Source of the DNA: Gnetum montanum
Taxonomy: Eukaryota; Streptophyta; Gnetopsida; Gnetales; Gnetaceae
DNA: 64,000 nt
Reading direction: 5' to 3'
Assembly (NCBI GenBank): GCA_015680685.1
Contig: MNCI01007958.1
Coordinates: 536,046 to 600,045, forward strand
In this document: piece by piece, positions 25,251 to 38,210 of the stretch
Layout of the letters: the number at the start of each line of letters is the position of its first letter
How positions within the stretch are numbered: position 1 is the first letter of the stretch
The notes under the pieces: generated by a model
The model's input: the letters and a program-made list of their open reading frames with translations, nothing else
Databases searched by the model: none
Told to the model about the DNA's origin: nothing
Translations under genes and position numbers: made by a program

Positions 25251-28200
25251 GAGGAGATTCGAAAGATTGAGCGTGGTTGTCCATCTAATGAGGTGTTTAT
25301 TGCACTAGCTTACTTAGGCTCGTGGAAAGGTTTGACTTATTGTGTGTTGACCAGCTAAAAGTTTTGTAAATGATATAAAGTCCTTCCCACAACACTTGGA
25401 ACTTAGTTTGTTGAGGTACATGTGTGGGGTTCTAGTAGAGGACCTTATCTCCTAGTTGAAATTTACCTTTCCTAATTCAAAGGTCATGGTGCTTTTTGTT
25501 AAATGTCTTGTGCAACTCATTAGATGACAGGGCCACCAATTGGTTTTCATCTAGTAGATTGAGATTTATTAATCGTTCTTTATATGCTAGACTTAAGTCA
25601 AGGTCAAGATCACTCACTATTGAAAGTGTACCGAGCTTGGATTGAATAGGAAGTGTTGGTAATTTTTCATACACTGGCTCATAGGGAGAATAGCCTATAG
25701 GAAGTTTCCATGTTGAGTGATAGGCCCAAAGGGCATCATTGAGTTTTGTGCTCTAATCTCTCCTATATTTGCTAATAATTCTTGTTAGGATCTGTATGAT
25801 TTCCCTATTTGTAACATGAGCTTGATCATTGACTTAGGGTGTTAGGGTGTTGTTATTTTATGTTCAACCCCCGAGCATTGCATGAGATTTTGAAAGATAG
25901 TACCTGTAAAGTGGGTTCCATTGTTAGAAATTAATGCACATGGCACACCAAACTTGTTTACAACATTTTGTTGTACAAACCAAGCAATAGTAGAAGATGT
26001 ATAATCGGTGATGGCTACTACTTCTACCCATTTCATATAATAGTCAAATGCAAATATGATGTATGTCTTTCCATTCGACATGGGTGTGATAGGACCTATG
26101 AAAATCAATGCCCCAAATGTCAAAGGGTTCTAGTGGTTGAATCCACTACTGAGGTCCCTTCATTTGAGCAATCATTCCACCATCTCATTGGTAGCATTTA
26201 CAAGAGTGAACAAATTAGTGAGCATCCTTGAAAATTGTTGGCCAATAATACCATGCCATTAGGATTTTAATGGCTGTGTGTCTCCTAGCATAGTGGCCCC
26301 CACAAGGACCCTCATGAGCATCCTAGAGAATGTGCAATTGATCAGCATCAAGGACACACCAATGAACCAGGCCATTGATGCACACCTTGTAAAGGTATCC
26401 ATTGATCTCCATGAAACATTTCACCTAGTGAAGAAACTATTGTTTCTTCTGGTGGTCCAATCCTTGTGGCATCTCTTGAGTGAGAAGATAGGTGAGAATG
26501 CCATTGTACCATTTAGGCTCAGTGGATAATTTTTTTAGTTTTAGCCTTAGTAAAGAGGAGTTCATTAGGAAATAGATCAGATAGTGGGCTTTCCTCCTCT
26601 TTGTTGTCCACTAAGACAAGTGATTAGTGACCACATTCTCAGTTCCCTTTCAATCTGCCATCATAAGATTGAATTCCTGTAGGATCAATAGCCACCATAT
26701 GACATAGGCATTAGCTTGTTCATCAAGAAGCGAATCGCACTATGGTCAGTGTTCACAAATACTTTATATCCAAGCACATAGTTCTTGAACTTCTCTGGAG
26801 CAAACACCACTACTATCGATTCTTTTTCTATGGTGGTGTAGTTTAGTTGTGCATCCACAATGCTTTAGCTTGAGCAATGGATGTAATATGAACATTTGTT
26901 ATCATCCAACTACTTAATCATAGCCCCCAAGGCATAGTTTGATGCATCCGTCATAACATGAAATGGTTTGAACCAATCAAGTGCCTATAAAATTGGAGTT
27001 TCTACATGTTTCTCCTTTAGTTGTTGGAATGCTTTTTCACATTCCTTGGTCTACACAAATGTAGCATCTTTCTTTGTTAGCTTGACCAATGGTTTTACAA
27101 TCTTAGAGAAATTCTCTATGAATTGTCAATAATAGCTAGTGTGTCCAAGGAATGAATGGACATCTTTTATAGTTTCTGGTTGGTAGGTAATACCTTGGAT
27201 GATCCTTATTTTTTTAGGGTCGACCTCAATCCTTGCTTGTGAGATTCTGTGCCCCAATACAATGCCTTTTGGACCATAAGATGGCTCTTTTTCCAATTGA
27301 GCCACAGGTTTTTTTCCACACATCTTTTTAATACTTACTCAAGGTGGTCCAAGGCTTGCTCAAATGTAGCACCATAAGTGGAGAAGTCATCCATAAAGAC
27401 TTCCACTCTACTACCGATTTTCTACTGAAATATGCTTAAGACCAAGCGTTGAAAAGTAATAGGAGCATTACACAGATCAAAAGGCATCTTGCAATATACA
27501 AAGGTCCCCTAGGGACTCGTGAATGTTGTTTTGGCCTAGTCCTCTGGTGTGATCTGGATTTGGTTACAGCCACTATAACCATCCAAAAAACTATAATAGT
27601 AATGCCCAAATATAATGTCCAACGCCTGATCAATGAATGACAATGAAAAATGATCCTTGAATGTTGCCATATTCAACAGCCAAAAATTGATGTAAACTCA
27701 TCACTTGTTCCCTTTCTTTGGCATAATCACGAGTGGACTAACCCACTCATTATTTGCAATGGGATAGATAAACCCTACCTTAAGGAATTATTTGATTTCC
27801 TCTTTGACAATTTGCTTCAATTTGGGGTTCAATCACCTTTGTGGCTACCTCTTTAGCTTCATGGTTAGGTCAGTGTAGATACGATGCTAACATATCCTAG
27901 GATCAATTCTTGTGAGTTTAGGATATGACCAAGCAAAGATTATTAACCATTATCCAACCATATTAAACAACATCTGTTTCTATTCTGAACCAAGATTTGC
28001 ATTGATTATTACCAACTTCCCATTTTTCAAGAATGCATATTCTATGCTAGCAAGTAGATTTTTTAACTCAAATGGCTTTTGCTTAAAATTTTTAGAAATT
28101 TCTAACTCTTCCCAATAGGTATCATCATTTGCATTATCAAATAGTTGGTGATGAACTTACTTTAGTTCATCCATGCCTGTGACATAAGCACATGTTAAGC

Positions 28201-28850
28201 TCTCAATAGGTTCTATGCACATTGTGCTACTTTCAAGATCAGTGGTCAGCCACTTGGTGCTTTCTTGTTTTGTGACTACTACGTACAGACACCTTTGAAT
28301 ATCTACTTCATATGCACATTGCCTACATGCAAAAATAAATGCTTGTTTCATGGACCAAAGTTTCTGCACATAATTACACCTTGTATTGTTGTACGTGATG
28401 CATAAAACTCACTTCTTCTTGATCTTTCTAAATGCATTTTCCTTAGATATCTCTAGGGAAAGATCTTTGATGCCCATTCTTGCATCAATAGTGTTTAGCC
28501 ATGCCCTTCCCATGATGATTGGGAAGTTCCCTTTATAGTTCTTAACTTGGATTACTAGGAAATCAGCAAGATAAGACAACCCATAGACAGTGGTCACAAT
28601 TTCTTCTACTAGTTTCAATGAAACAGTAATGGACTAGCCTGCTAATTCTTATTAGATATTGCTCTTCTTAAGAGGTGATAGGTTCCAAGAAATATACATC
28701 TCATGAGAAATCAACTTCACATCAGAACCTAAATTAAGAAGAGCTTTACATGGTTCATTCTCAACAATCTATAAATAAAAAAGAGGACTCTTAAGATCAA
28801 CTAATTTTCTAAGAAGGTTGTCAGCCCAGATCCAATCAAATATAACATGA
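25250..28850 (-). pseudogene. E1 pol remnant (protease, RT, RNase H, integrase)
   Basis: Read from high to low coordinates. Protease remnant near 28740-28420 has LLNLGSD where LLDLGSG is expected, so the catalytic Asp is Asn, followed by FPIIMGRAWLNTIDARMG. RT spans about 27900-27100 with intact VFMDDF near 27400 and KGIVLGHRISQARIEVDP at 27270. RNase H covers about 27000-26600. The integrase at 26123-25842 has FIGPITPMSNGKTYIIF and ISNNGTHFTG, where the second catalytic Asp is Asn by a G-to-A change. Integrase tail follows to about 25250. Stops are frequent. It is not functional. Confidence 0.88.
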
Positions 28851-31381
28851 GTGAGCATAATAGTATAGATTCTTAGTAGTATTTAGTTTGAAGGGGACTT
28901 GAAGGGATTAGATGCAAAGAGATATGGAGAAGCAAGGTTGCCAATTGTATGAGTATGTGAGGGCTTAGGTGGATTGTTGAGTTAAAAAAAAAGATCTTTT
29001 CCATGATCTAATGTCTGAACCACTCGGTTGATGAACCAATTGTAGATTGATAGCCCTGGTAGCGTTGCGTTGCTACAGTTGGGCTAGAACTTCACCCTGC
29101 ATAGATGGAGCAGGTGGTAACTGTGTTGAGGATGGAGGAATAGGTGCAAGAATAGGAGAAGAATAAGGATAAAAAGTGGTATCCCTCTTTGAATGTGAAG
29201 AATAAGTTCAATAATATTTGGGAGCATAGTAGTGATGTTGAAAAAGAGAAACATGACTAGAAGGATCACATGGAAATAGGGGTTGCTAAATGTAATACCC
29301 ATATGGATCTGGTTATCTATAAGGATATTGCTACCTTGGTGGTGGTAGTGCCCATCATTGTGCTTGTTGCCACTATTGATACTACTCGTACAATTGTAGT
29401 GGAGTTCCACTTGGACAATACTCTTGTTGTTGATAAAATTACCTAGAATCACCTTGAGGATAAGACAATCTTCTAGGTGTTTGCCTTTTTACTATTCATG
29501 GATTCAAAGCATACACCCCAGACTCCTATAAGTGTACCATGATGGGGTGACATTCCTTAGGATGTTCATATTGGTAGATGTCACACCCACCATCATTATC
29601 TGATTCAGTTTCTATACCTTCCCATACTACAACAATCTTGCCCTTACCCCTTTGATTAGCATGTTCAGCTTCCTTTCGTCTCTTGAGATCATGTTCACTA
29701 CTTTCTTCTTTGGACTCTTCAGCAATTTTTAAGACAGCTTGAAATCTACTATCCATAGAATCTCATAATTGATCTAACTTAGCCTAAATTTTAAAGATAA
29801 ATTTTTGAATTAGCAAGGTTTTCCAATTCATCATCTCATCAAGTGATGATTCCTCCTCACTGTCACAAAATTAAACCTCCCTCTTGCAAATGGAAGGATT
29901 ACGGTTCTATTCTTCTCCACTTTTGCATTTCCTTAATTCTCCTTCTTATTTTGCCACCTGCTTAATTAGCCATTGGATCTGATGGGCTCTTAGTTCTGAA
30001 AATCTCCCTTGGGCATAGACTCCAAGAATCTTCACTCTTCTGATGAAAGCCCATCTATGATATGGCAAAGTTGCTCCTATTGAGAATAACCATGGCCAGG
30101 ACATCTATGTAATAGAGAATAATATCGGCCCATGGCAACATCCAAGGGTTCATGTGTCCCTTGTTTCTACCCTTGGATCTACCTCCTCAAGTTGGACACT
30201 CAGGAGTACATCTAATATTTTTCATTAAATAGTTGAAGCATTATACTCCACCGTTTGATGGATTTTGATTCTAAGAGCTAGTACCAGCTTTCTGCTTTTA
30301 TAATGAGTGTCCTAGGAAATAACTTAAGCTTTTACCATTCATTTTCTATATTTTGCAAGGCACAAGCATCATGGAAAGCTTGAAGCTAGTTCTATAGATT
30401 CAAGTTGTATCCCCCTTTGAACCTAGGGATATTGTTCATGTCTAGCCTCTTGATCTAACTATGCTTAACGTGCCTTGTAAGAATTATCACTTCCTCAACA
30501 ATGTTTAGCATGCTTTGAGTAGTGAGAAAAGGCTCATCGAGGCCATGATTCTAGTGCCTATGATGCCCTTTGCTACCCTTTCATTCATGGTGATGGGCCT
30601 CTCTTGAATGCTCACACCCTAGCTCTTGACTTGACCTACCATCCCTATGTTCATCTTGATTCTGTCGATCACCTCCATCATGATTGTGCCTCTTATAATT
30701 GCGTTTCGAGTTAGAAGAGGAAGATGATGATGAATGTGAAGAGGAAGAAGAACTAGCACCATCATGGTGCCTACCACCCCCTCTTCGACGATCGTGGCCA
30801 TGATCTTGCTGCTTGCTCACATCCTTTCCATGACTCTCCTCCTTGGATCCCTTGTTTGCATTGGATTTGTTCTTGCCAAAACCTAGATTATGGATCATCA
30901 ACTATAGGTTCTTATTTTGAACTCCTTCACTAAAGTCAAAAAGAGGAGTTTCTCTGAATGGAAAACTTCTAGAGAAGGGTTCTTCACCATCTTTTTAGTA
31001 CATCAGGAATGGGGAATCATTGGGCCACTTACCCTTCGCAAACTCGTAACGCTACTTTAGCTGTTGATCTCTTAGATGTTGTACACCTGTGGGATGATAA
31101 TCCCTAGCATTACTATCCTGCACAACATATTCAACATGAAGTCCTTGGATGCCCAATCTCATAAGAGTTTATTTAAGCATCATAGGAATAGATCAATAGG
31201 GCAGCAACACAATGTTGCTCTCCATGTCTCGCCACCATAGCAATTCATCCAGGTGTAGGATGAAGGTGAATTTAGGTACATACTCATCAAGATGAGCATA
31301 TTCCACTTTGTATTGTTAGGGCACCTATTGATTTACTCCATCAGACTTGGACAGAGAATAAATCCTATGAGAAGAAGACAT
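28850..31381 (-). pseudogene. E1 gag remnant
   Basis: It starts at the ATG of MSSSH near 31381, the position and start used in E2 and E6. It includes a His/Arg-rich and Ser-rich segment (SSSSSSHSSSSSSSNSKRN near 30740), then the Athila gag core with DACALQNIENEW, LKLFPRTL, KAESWY, YYSLLHRCPGHGYSQ (30500-30000), and a Lys-rich tail (KRRKEAEHANQRGKGKIVV) at 29756-29526. Multiple stops interrupt it. Confidence 0.82.
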
Positions 31382-31524
31382 CTTGTGTTAGAAAACAAGA
31401 AATGCAATGTGCTTCTTAAAATTGTTGTAGTTATTTTAATGTATGATATGACTTTAGGGTTTGTTCTAACAATCTTGAATAATTTTTCACTAAGTTCTAG
31501 ATAGTGCACGTAACAAACTAAAGA

Positions 31525-31542
31525 TTCCTAGCAACGATACCA
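31525..31542 (-). other. E1 primer-binding site, decayed tRNA-Asp type
   Basis: The minus strand reads TGGTATCGTTGCTAGGAA directly inside the 5' LTR. Compared with TGGCGCCGTTGCCGGGGA, the complement of the tRNA-Asp 3' end used by Athila elements, every difference is C-to-T or G-to-A. Confidence 0.75.
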
Positions 31543-31543
31543 A

Positions 31544-32427
31544 TGATGAGTGACAAGGTACCCCTATGCCTAACCATACGAATCATAAGCATTCATGTGT
31601 GATCTAGTCAAATTCCATAGACCTTAACTTCCCACATCCACTGGTTTCAGAATGTGAAATCTAATCATGATGATCGTTGTCTTCCCAACCACACTTGTGG
31701 AGCTTACTTATATGGTTAAGTGTAATCGAGGGACATGATTTTTTATTACTTTATTTTTTATTCATCTACAATTAACAACAAGTTAAAACTTAATTTATGA
31801 ATCACTTTAACTAATTTAATGACTAATTAATAACTAACTATCCTAACATAAGTATCTGATCCCATCTTCTGTGCACATCTTAAACATGTATAACAATGCT
31901 AGGTTACCAAACGTTAAGCGTTGCTAGGATTACCAAGCATCATGCGCATGCTCAAAGCGATCATACTTATGTGCTTGATTAACTGCTATTTAATCTAACT
32001 AGCTTACTTTAGCTCAATTACTTGGTAGTATTAAATGAAATTGCATAAAACATTGAATGCATGGATAAAATATTTAAGATAGTTAAAGTGTTGCAAGGTT
32101 TGATCAGAAAGCTTGTCTTTATTACCGCACACACTATTGTGCTTAGGTATAACAATGCTTGAATAAAGATCTGTACACTCACTAACTCTTGCTATGGGCA
32201 CTTTGGAAAATATTCTAACTCTGGAGAAAAGAAATTGCAAGAGCTCTACTATGCTATGACAAAACTTCCTCTAAACTATGTGCCCATGCACTATATTTAT
32301 AGGCTAACACATACCCAACAATATCATATATCTAACATCACTTCTTGGGCCCTAATATTGGGTATAAGATATCAAGGCTCTGATATCTAATATCCAATAT
32401 TAGCACCAAGCCAAATATGGCTCATCA
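31544..32427 (-). repeat. 5' LTR of E1
   Basis: 884 bp, from tgatgagtgacaaggtaccc to ggctcatca in plus orientation. The minus strand has a TATAAATA-type box near 32300-32293, and a palindrome-rich part (atattgg, gatatc) lies between it and the LTR start. Confidence 0.9.
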
Positions 32428-33289
32428 TTATGAAAGTAACTCTAGCAAGAATAATAGTTTTCAAGGGAGTAACCTTAACACCAAGTGGAGTTTTTACATG
32501 GTGAATTCTCTCAATGGTTTTTCGATCTTAAGGATTTCTGGTGGATTTTTTGTAGCAGAAATGTTTTTGGCAAGGAACGACCTAAAGATGGAAAATACTA
32601 ATGTCTCTTAAACTATAGACACTATGAAGAATTTTGAAGCTTTCAATTTCATTTTACTTGATGATTTATCTGAATCCCTATCAAAAGATATCACTTCCCA
32701 ATACATATTTCTGTAGATTACTATATTTGTTTGCTAGAACACTACGGATTCACTTCATTTTGAAATGCTATGAAATTAATGTTTTGCATGATCACTATTT
32801 TTCTGAATCTTTTTTGCTTATTGAATTGGCTAATTCTAAAATGGTTGAGAAATCATTGAATCTTAAAGTTTTTATGGATTAGTGTAATACTTTTATTACT
32901 CTAGAATGAAAAGTGGATTTTGATCCATATTCTTTTGATTGTTCTAAAATTCCTTGCTAGATTGAATTAGAAAATCTTCCTCTTATTTTTCAAAATGTTG
33001 AAAACAAAATTGTTGGCAACATTGGCATAATCTTGAATATAGAGTCAAAAATAGTACTAAATGGTGTGTAATGCATACATTATTTTGTACAAATTAATTT
33101 ATGGCAAAAGAAGATGGAATTAAAACTCAAGGTCAGTAATTGGTGTTTTTCCCAAAAAATTACATATTATAATTCGTGAGAATGTTGTACCTGTTGTCAT
33201 CATAAATGTCATGTTATTGAAATCTAACATATTCTCAATAAAAAAGTGGTTGGTGAAGAAAAGAAACAACAATTTTTAGAAATGACAAA
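32428..33289 (+). pseudogene. LINE ORF1 remnant (DUF4283-like) between E1 and E6
   Basis: Plus-strand frames give FFLIELANSKMVEKSLNL-like sequence at 32800-32870, then KVDFDPYSFDCSKIPC, IELENLPLIFQNVENKIVG and NIGIILNIESK at 32915-33050. This is the DUF4283 layout of plant LINE ORF1 (FL.F.....A..VL, then DFDP, VPVWV.LPNLPLEF, IG..IG). Three tag/tga stops stand exactly where Trp is expected in the family. The right end is cut by the E6 LTR at 33290 and the left end by E1 at 32427. The first 5 bp (32428-32432) are also the E1 target duplication. Confidence 0.65.
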
Positions 33290-34172
33290 TGATAAACCAT
33301 CAATAAAATAAGTTGTGTCAACGCATGCCTGTAAACACAACCCCATTGACATATCCTATGATGCATTGATGCAGGTACATCGACACCAACATAGTTGTTG
33401 CCTATATGAATGTACACATCCCTTGCATTTATGACACCTTTTTGATCATAGCCTTAGCCAAATTTTTACAGTTTTCTTCCACAAAAGTTAGAATATCTTC
33501 CCTCTAACTGCTTGTAGCATGGATTTAAGAGATTGTATGACATTTTATTTGAGTGCATATATACTTGGACACATTTGCATGAACAACAATAAAATCGATA
33601 TTTCCTCTATCCATTGCAGCACTTAAACTAGCATAATTCTACTTTTGAACACTTTATATGCAATTTCCATTCTTGTCCTTAAGTAATTAATATTCTTTTC
33701 ATAAGCAATGCAAGTATGACCACTTTGAGTATGATATATTAATGTTTGGTAATCCCAGCAATGGATACTTAGTGCACCTAGTAGTATACACTTAGTAACC
33801 CAGTGACATTAGTATAGGTTCAAGATATGTATGACAAGTGAAAATAGATGTTTTACATTAGGATAGTTAGTTAATGAAGTAATTAATTAGTTAGTTAACT
33901 CAATTATTAAATATTTATTTATTTAATCATTTAGTGAGTAGGATATAAAATGATAAAAAGTACAAAAATAGATATCTTATGCCTTAACCACACTTAACCT
34001 TACACATGGATTAACACATGTATGAATTATAAAGATAACGACTTACAACTACATAATTCACCATTTAGAAATATTGGCCACTTAGGTAAGTAAGTCCATG
34101 GAATTTGACTAGATTGCATGTGAACACTTGTGATTCATATGATTAGGCATAGGGATTACCTATTGCTCATCA
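33290..34172 (+). repeat. 5' LTR of E6
   Basis: It starts TGATAAACCATCAATAAAAT and ends CTATTGCTCATCA, 883 bp. Its reverse complement aligns in blocks with the E1 and E2 LTRs, for example cctatgcctaatcatatgaa and caaattccatgga near the inner end. It is heavily diverged, in line with being the oldest layer. Confidence 0.82.
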
Positions 34173-34173
34173 T

Positions 34174-34191
34174 TGGCACAATTTCAAGGGA
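34174..34191 (+). other. E6 primer-binding site, strongly decayed tRNA-Asp type
   Basis: tggcacaatttcaaggga follows the LTR after one base. It matches the tRNA-Asp complement at twelve of eighteen positions. Confidence 0.6.
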
Positions 34192-34334
34192 TTTAGTCTA
34201 GCTAAGTATGCTAACTATTGTTAAATAGTGAATCCATATAAAATTGTTGTAAGGAAAATATAATGAATTATCTTTCATCCAAAATAATAATAATGATAAT
34301 AATATACAAAGGACACTTTATCCACATTACTGAA

Positions 34335-36161
34335 ATGGCTTCTTCTCATAGGAATGAATCACCACCGCATGTTGATGACCCCAATCAACAACATGATAAG
34401 ACCAAAAGGATGATCAGAGAGAAACCTTAGCAACTAAGAGTAGTCTATGCACACTTGCATTTCTGCTATATAGATTTCACCTTCATTCTCCATTAGGATG
34501 AGCAGTTATGCTAGAGGGGTATGCAAGCCAACATTGTGTTACCTCCTGATCAGTCTAGTCTCACCATGTTCATGGCCAATCTCATGAAGATGGGAATTAA
34601 ATCAATAGGCCCAAAGTATGAGGCAATAGACCATGCCTCCAAAGACTATCAATGCATAGAAGCATAGCTTAGAAAAGATTAATGCATGGAGGAACACTAT
34701 GAAGCCTCTAAGGATAAGAGGACTTCAACACCATTGTTTTTGTAATCACCATAAAAGAGGATTCTAATTTCTTCTCAAGGCTATCTCAATCTACAAATAC
34801 TCCTCCTTTCGTTAAGGATAATACACTTCACCAACAATTGTAATCAATCTTAAAAAATAACCAAGGTGAGGGGAGGACAAAGTCCAAAACCCAACGAACA
34901 TCAAGGCAAAGATCTCATAGTTGTTCATCCAAGAAAAAAGAGAAAAAAAGACAAGGAGAAAGAACAAATAAAGGACCATAGAAAAAGGACTAGTAGGTAC
35001 CGTCCTCCTAGTCCTCCACCTTAACTATCCTTCTCATCATCAAACTCTAATAGGAGGAGCCATGGTTGAGATAGAAGGAGGAGTGATCAGGATCAAGATA
35101 GAGATGATTAGAAATCCCATCATGATAATGGAAACTAGGAGCATAGACAACCATGAGAGGAAGAGCATCATCAAGAACAGAGGTACAATAGGTCTCATCA
35201 TAGAAGACATGGGCATGATATAGACCACCATGAATAGAATGATTATGATGAACCATTACCAGCTACAAGAAATATGCTTAATATATTAGATGTAGTTTAA
35301 AATTCCACCATGCACCAAAGGGATAGTAAAATTAACCAACTTGACATGAAATATTCTTGAATTTAAAGGAAGATATAATGCTAATCCTTAGCATCATTTA
35401 CATGCCTTCCATGATGCCTGTACCTTACAAAACATTGGGAATGAGTGGCAAAAACTCAAATTATTTTCAAGGATACTCATCAAAGAAGTTGAAAATTGGT
35501 ACCAATCCTTGGAGTTGGAATCCATTTGAAGATAAAGTACAATGTTGGAGCTATTTAACAACAAGTACCAAACATACTCCAAAGTGTTTAATCTAAGAAA
35601 ACAAATCCAAGGATAGAAGCAAGACAATCCTTGAATGTAGCCTTGGGAGATATTACTCCCTTTCACACTGATTCCCAAACCATGGATTTTCTCAAAGAAA
35701 GTAGCTTCACCACATTATATATGAGTTTCAAAATAAAACTAGAGAAATTCTTGGGGTCTATGCCCAAAGAAGGGTTTTTAAAATGAGAGTCCATCAAATT
35801 CAAATGCTTATTGATTTGATGGCAAAGGAAGAAAGAAAGTTAAAAAAAATAGAAAAGTATAAAGGAATATAATAGGGACCCCTCCATTCACAAAAGGAAG
35901 GTGCATTTCTATCATTCAAAAGAGGAAGAACCACTAGATAAAGTGATGTAAAGAAAAACCTTACCAATTTAAAAATTTGTTACTAAAATATCAACTAAGG
36001 TAGACAAAATGTGATACTCTTTAGATGAGAAGTTCCAAACTACTTTCAAGATTTTGAAAAAGAAGTTAGAGTAAGGAAGTAGAGATAGAGATAGAAGGAG
36101 AAAGAAAGATATAAGCAAAGATTACTATTAATACAAAGGTAAGGATACAACGGTTGATAAG
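34335..36161 (+). pseudogene. E6 gag remnant, 3' end cut by E3
   Basis: It starts MASSHRNESPP, then DFTFILH, NIVLPPDQSS, a Ser/Arg/His-rich zone (SFSSSNSNRRSHG near 35030), YDEPLPATRNMLNILDVV near 35240-35290, and a Lys/Arg-rich tail SRDRDRRRKKDI near 36090. The order matches gag of E2 block for block. There are more than ten stops. The part that should follow the tail is lost at the E3 junction (36161/59010). Confidence 0.8.
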
Positions 36162-37052
36162 TGATGAGCAGGAAGTACCCCTATACTCAACCATACATAT
36201 CACAAGCATTCATGCATGATTCGATCAAATTCCATGGATGGGACTAGTTGTGGCATCTAGATCATTATGTATTGATTGTAGTTCGCTGTATTTACACTTG
36301 GACTAGTGGTAGCTTTGTCACATATGATTTAGTCCAAAGTGAGGCATATGATAATTGATGTTGTTTTTGCCTTGGGCTACTCCTAATGTTAATAAGGAAA
36401 TCAATTATTTAACTAGTTAACAATGAAAATTAAAGTCTAAACTAGCCTATGTGTGATGAGCATTTGTTCCTAACCTTCTATACATGCCTTGGACTTCATG
36501 CAACTACCGCTAGGATTACCAAGCATATCAATTTGGGCATACTAAATGATAACACTACTGGGTTACCAAGTAATTACACTTAAGCACTCACGATTAGTCG
36601 TACTGATTCTGCTAAATGATAGAAACAATAAAGAGAAATAAATGATAAACATTAACTAAGGAAAATAATAAGCATTTAAGTAATTAACAATAATAAAGCT
36701 AAGTGGATGTTGCAATGATAGAAATAATTTCAATCTTTATTGCTGAACATGTAACATGTCCAAGTACGTCACACTCAAATAAGGATGTCGTACAATCACT
36801 TAACATCACACTATGGGCATGCACTAGAAAAAAACTAACAAAACTTCTCTATGTCTACATCTAAAATCTATTGAAATCTATATAAAATCTATATCCAAAC
36901 TATGCACCCAAGTGTTGTATTTATAGGCTAGCATGAAAGGGGTGATAGCAGATCCCTGACATCAAAGGTTGTGCCCTGATATTGGATACTTGATAACATA
37001 GCTCAGATATTGGATACTCAATATTGGAGCCCTACAAAAACATGATTCATCA
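36162..37052 (-). repeat. 3' LTR of E3
   Basis: 891 bp, from tgatgagcaggaagtacccc to catgattcatca in plus orientation, followed by taccccta (purine-rich on the element strand). TATAAATA-type box on the minus strand near 36924-36917; palindromes caatattgg and atattggatac lie between it and the LTR start. Confidence 0.88.
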
Positions 37053-37380
37053 TACCCCTATAACTGAATGATAACTTATCCTCAAGCTATACAAAATGAG
37101 AGATAAGTTCTTTACAAAATATTGGAAAGGTATGGGGTTATTGATTGACTTTGACAGACATACAAACCTACTCTTTCATGTTGCAATGGTGTTTGACAAA
37201 AATGGACACGACATGACAATACAACAAAATTGGGGAAGCTATGTAGTTCCCGAAGGTGATGTTTCTTCCATTGGCTAATTTCCCTTATCATTAGTGATGA
37301 GACGCGACATGCACTGTGCCGCGATATCGCATCTTTCCCTGCGATATCGCGTACGCGATTTCGCGGTCCGCCACCATATC

Positions 37381-37388
37381 TATAAATA
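37381..37388 (+). promoter_or_regulatory. TATA box of the solo LTR
   Basis: tataaata followed by agaggtgg. The same tataaataagag core occurs in E2 LTRs. A GC-rich palindromic block (37322-37365, gcgatatcgc twice) lies just upstream. Confidence 0.7.
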
Positions 37389-37555
37389 AGAGGTGGCACT
37401 CCCCTTATTTCCAAATCCTAGCTAGAAGTAGTGAAGCTCTGGCAGATTGATCACTCCAGAGTTAGAATTTTTCCCCATGTGCCCGCAGTAGGAGTCCTAG
37501 AGTGAACGGCTCTTTATTCGAGCAGCTTGTAACCTGAACCCAAGTTGTGTACGGA

Positions 37556-37561
37556 AATAAA
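37556..37561 (+). terminator. Polyadenylation signal of the solo LTR
   Basis: aataaa about 175 bp after the TATA box, within ggaaataaagacg. The E1 LTRs have the same gtaataaagac context. It marks the probable R region. Confidence 0.5.
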
Positions 37562-37638
37562 GACGAACTCGATTGGATAAACCTTGCAGTACATGGTTTT
37601 ATTTATTGTTATTTATTTACTGCTTTCCTAGTGCGTAC

Positions 37639-37806
37639 AAGTACGACTTGATTACGAGCGTCTACGGACGTGTACGGCTAATCAAGGAATCGGCTGCTCA
37701 TCGCTAGGCTAGAACGTGTGATAAGTACGACTTAGTTACGAGCACCCACGGGTGTGTACGGCTAGCTAAGGAATCGGCTGCTTATCACACTTAAGCTAAA
37801 TAGGTG
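37639..37806. repeat. 84-bp tandem duplication inside the solo LTR
   Basis: aagtacgactt starts at 37639 and 37723. Both copies continue through tacgagc, gtgtacggcta and aaggaatcggctgct. Confidence 0.85.
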
Positions 37807-38210
37807 CCTCAGTACGACCATTTTGAGCACTTGCGTTATGTGTGGTGATCCCAGTAATGATTAGCGTTTGGTAAGCCACAGTTGCATAGTTCAGGGTGTG
37901 TCCGGTAAGTGGGAATGGATGCTGACGCTAGTTAATTTAGACTTAGGACATTAGTTAGAGTTAGCTTAGTTTCTCAACCCTTCCTCCCATAGCTTAGGCG
38001 ATAAAACTGAAAATACCAAAAAAATCACATACCTCAGACTTGCTTAACCATACACCGTGACACTTACAAGCAAGCCTGGGAAGACAACGAATGATTAACC
38101 CCAACTGTTTCTTGTGGTGTTAAGGCATTTAGTCTACAGAGTTCGACCGGATCGCGCGTGCACGCTCGTATTCGTATGGTTGAGTGTAGGGGTACCTCGC
38201 CACTCATCAA

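Larger units (their letters stand above)
22446..32427 (-). mobile_element. E1: complete but decayed Athila-type Ty3/gypsy element
   Basis: Minus-strand order is 5' LTR (32427-31544), tRNA-Asp-like primer site, gag, protease, RT, RNase H, integrase, about 2 kb of non-coding DNA, 3' LTR (23276-22446). Flanking five-base repeats are ttgtg (22441-22445) and ttatg (32428-32432), one transition apart, which supports these ends. LTRs begin TGAT and end in ATCA and are clearly diverged, so the insertion is old. Many stops break gag and pol. Unlike E2 and E3 it has no third ORF between integrase and the 3' LTR. Lineage is called from FMDDF in RT, the primer site and layout. Confidence 0.92.
37295..38209 (+). 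repeat. CpG-rich solo LTR inserted in E3
   Basis: 915 bp, TGATGAGACGCGACATGCAC to CGCCACTCATCA, flanked by perfect five-base repeats attag (37290-37294 and 38210-38214). It has the same end sequences and inner blocks (tgagtgtaggggtacctc, ttcgtatggttgagtg) as the E1-E3 LTRs but opposite orientation. No internal region is present, so it is a solo LTR left by LTR-LTR recombination. It keeps many CpG sites (gcgatatcgcgtacgcgat), unlike its surroundings, so it is young. It sits immediately downstream of the stop codon of the E3 third ORF. Confidence 0.93.
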
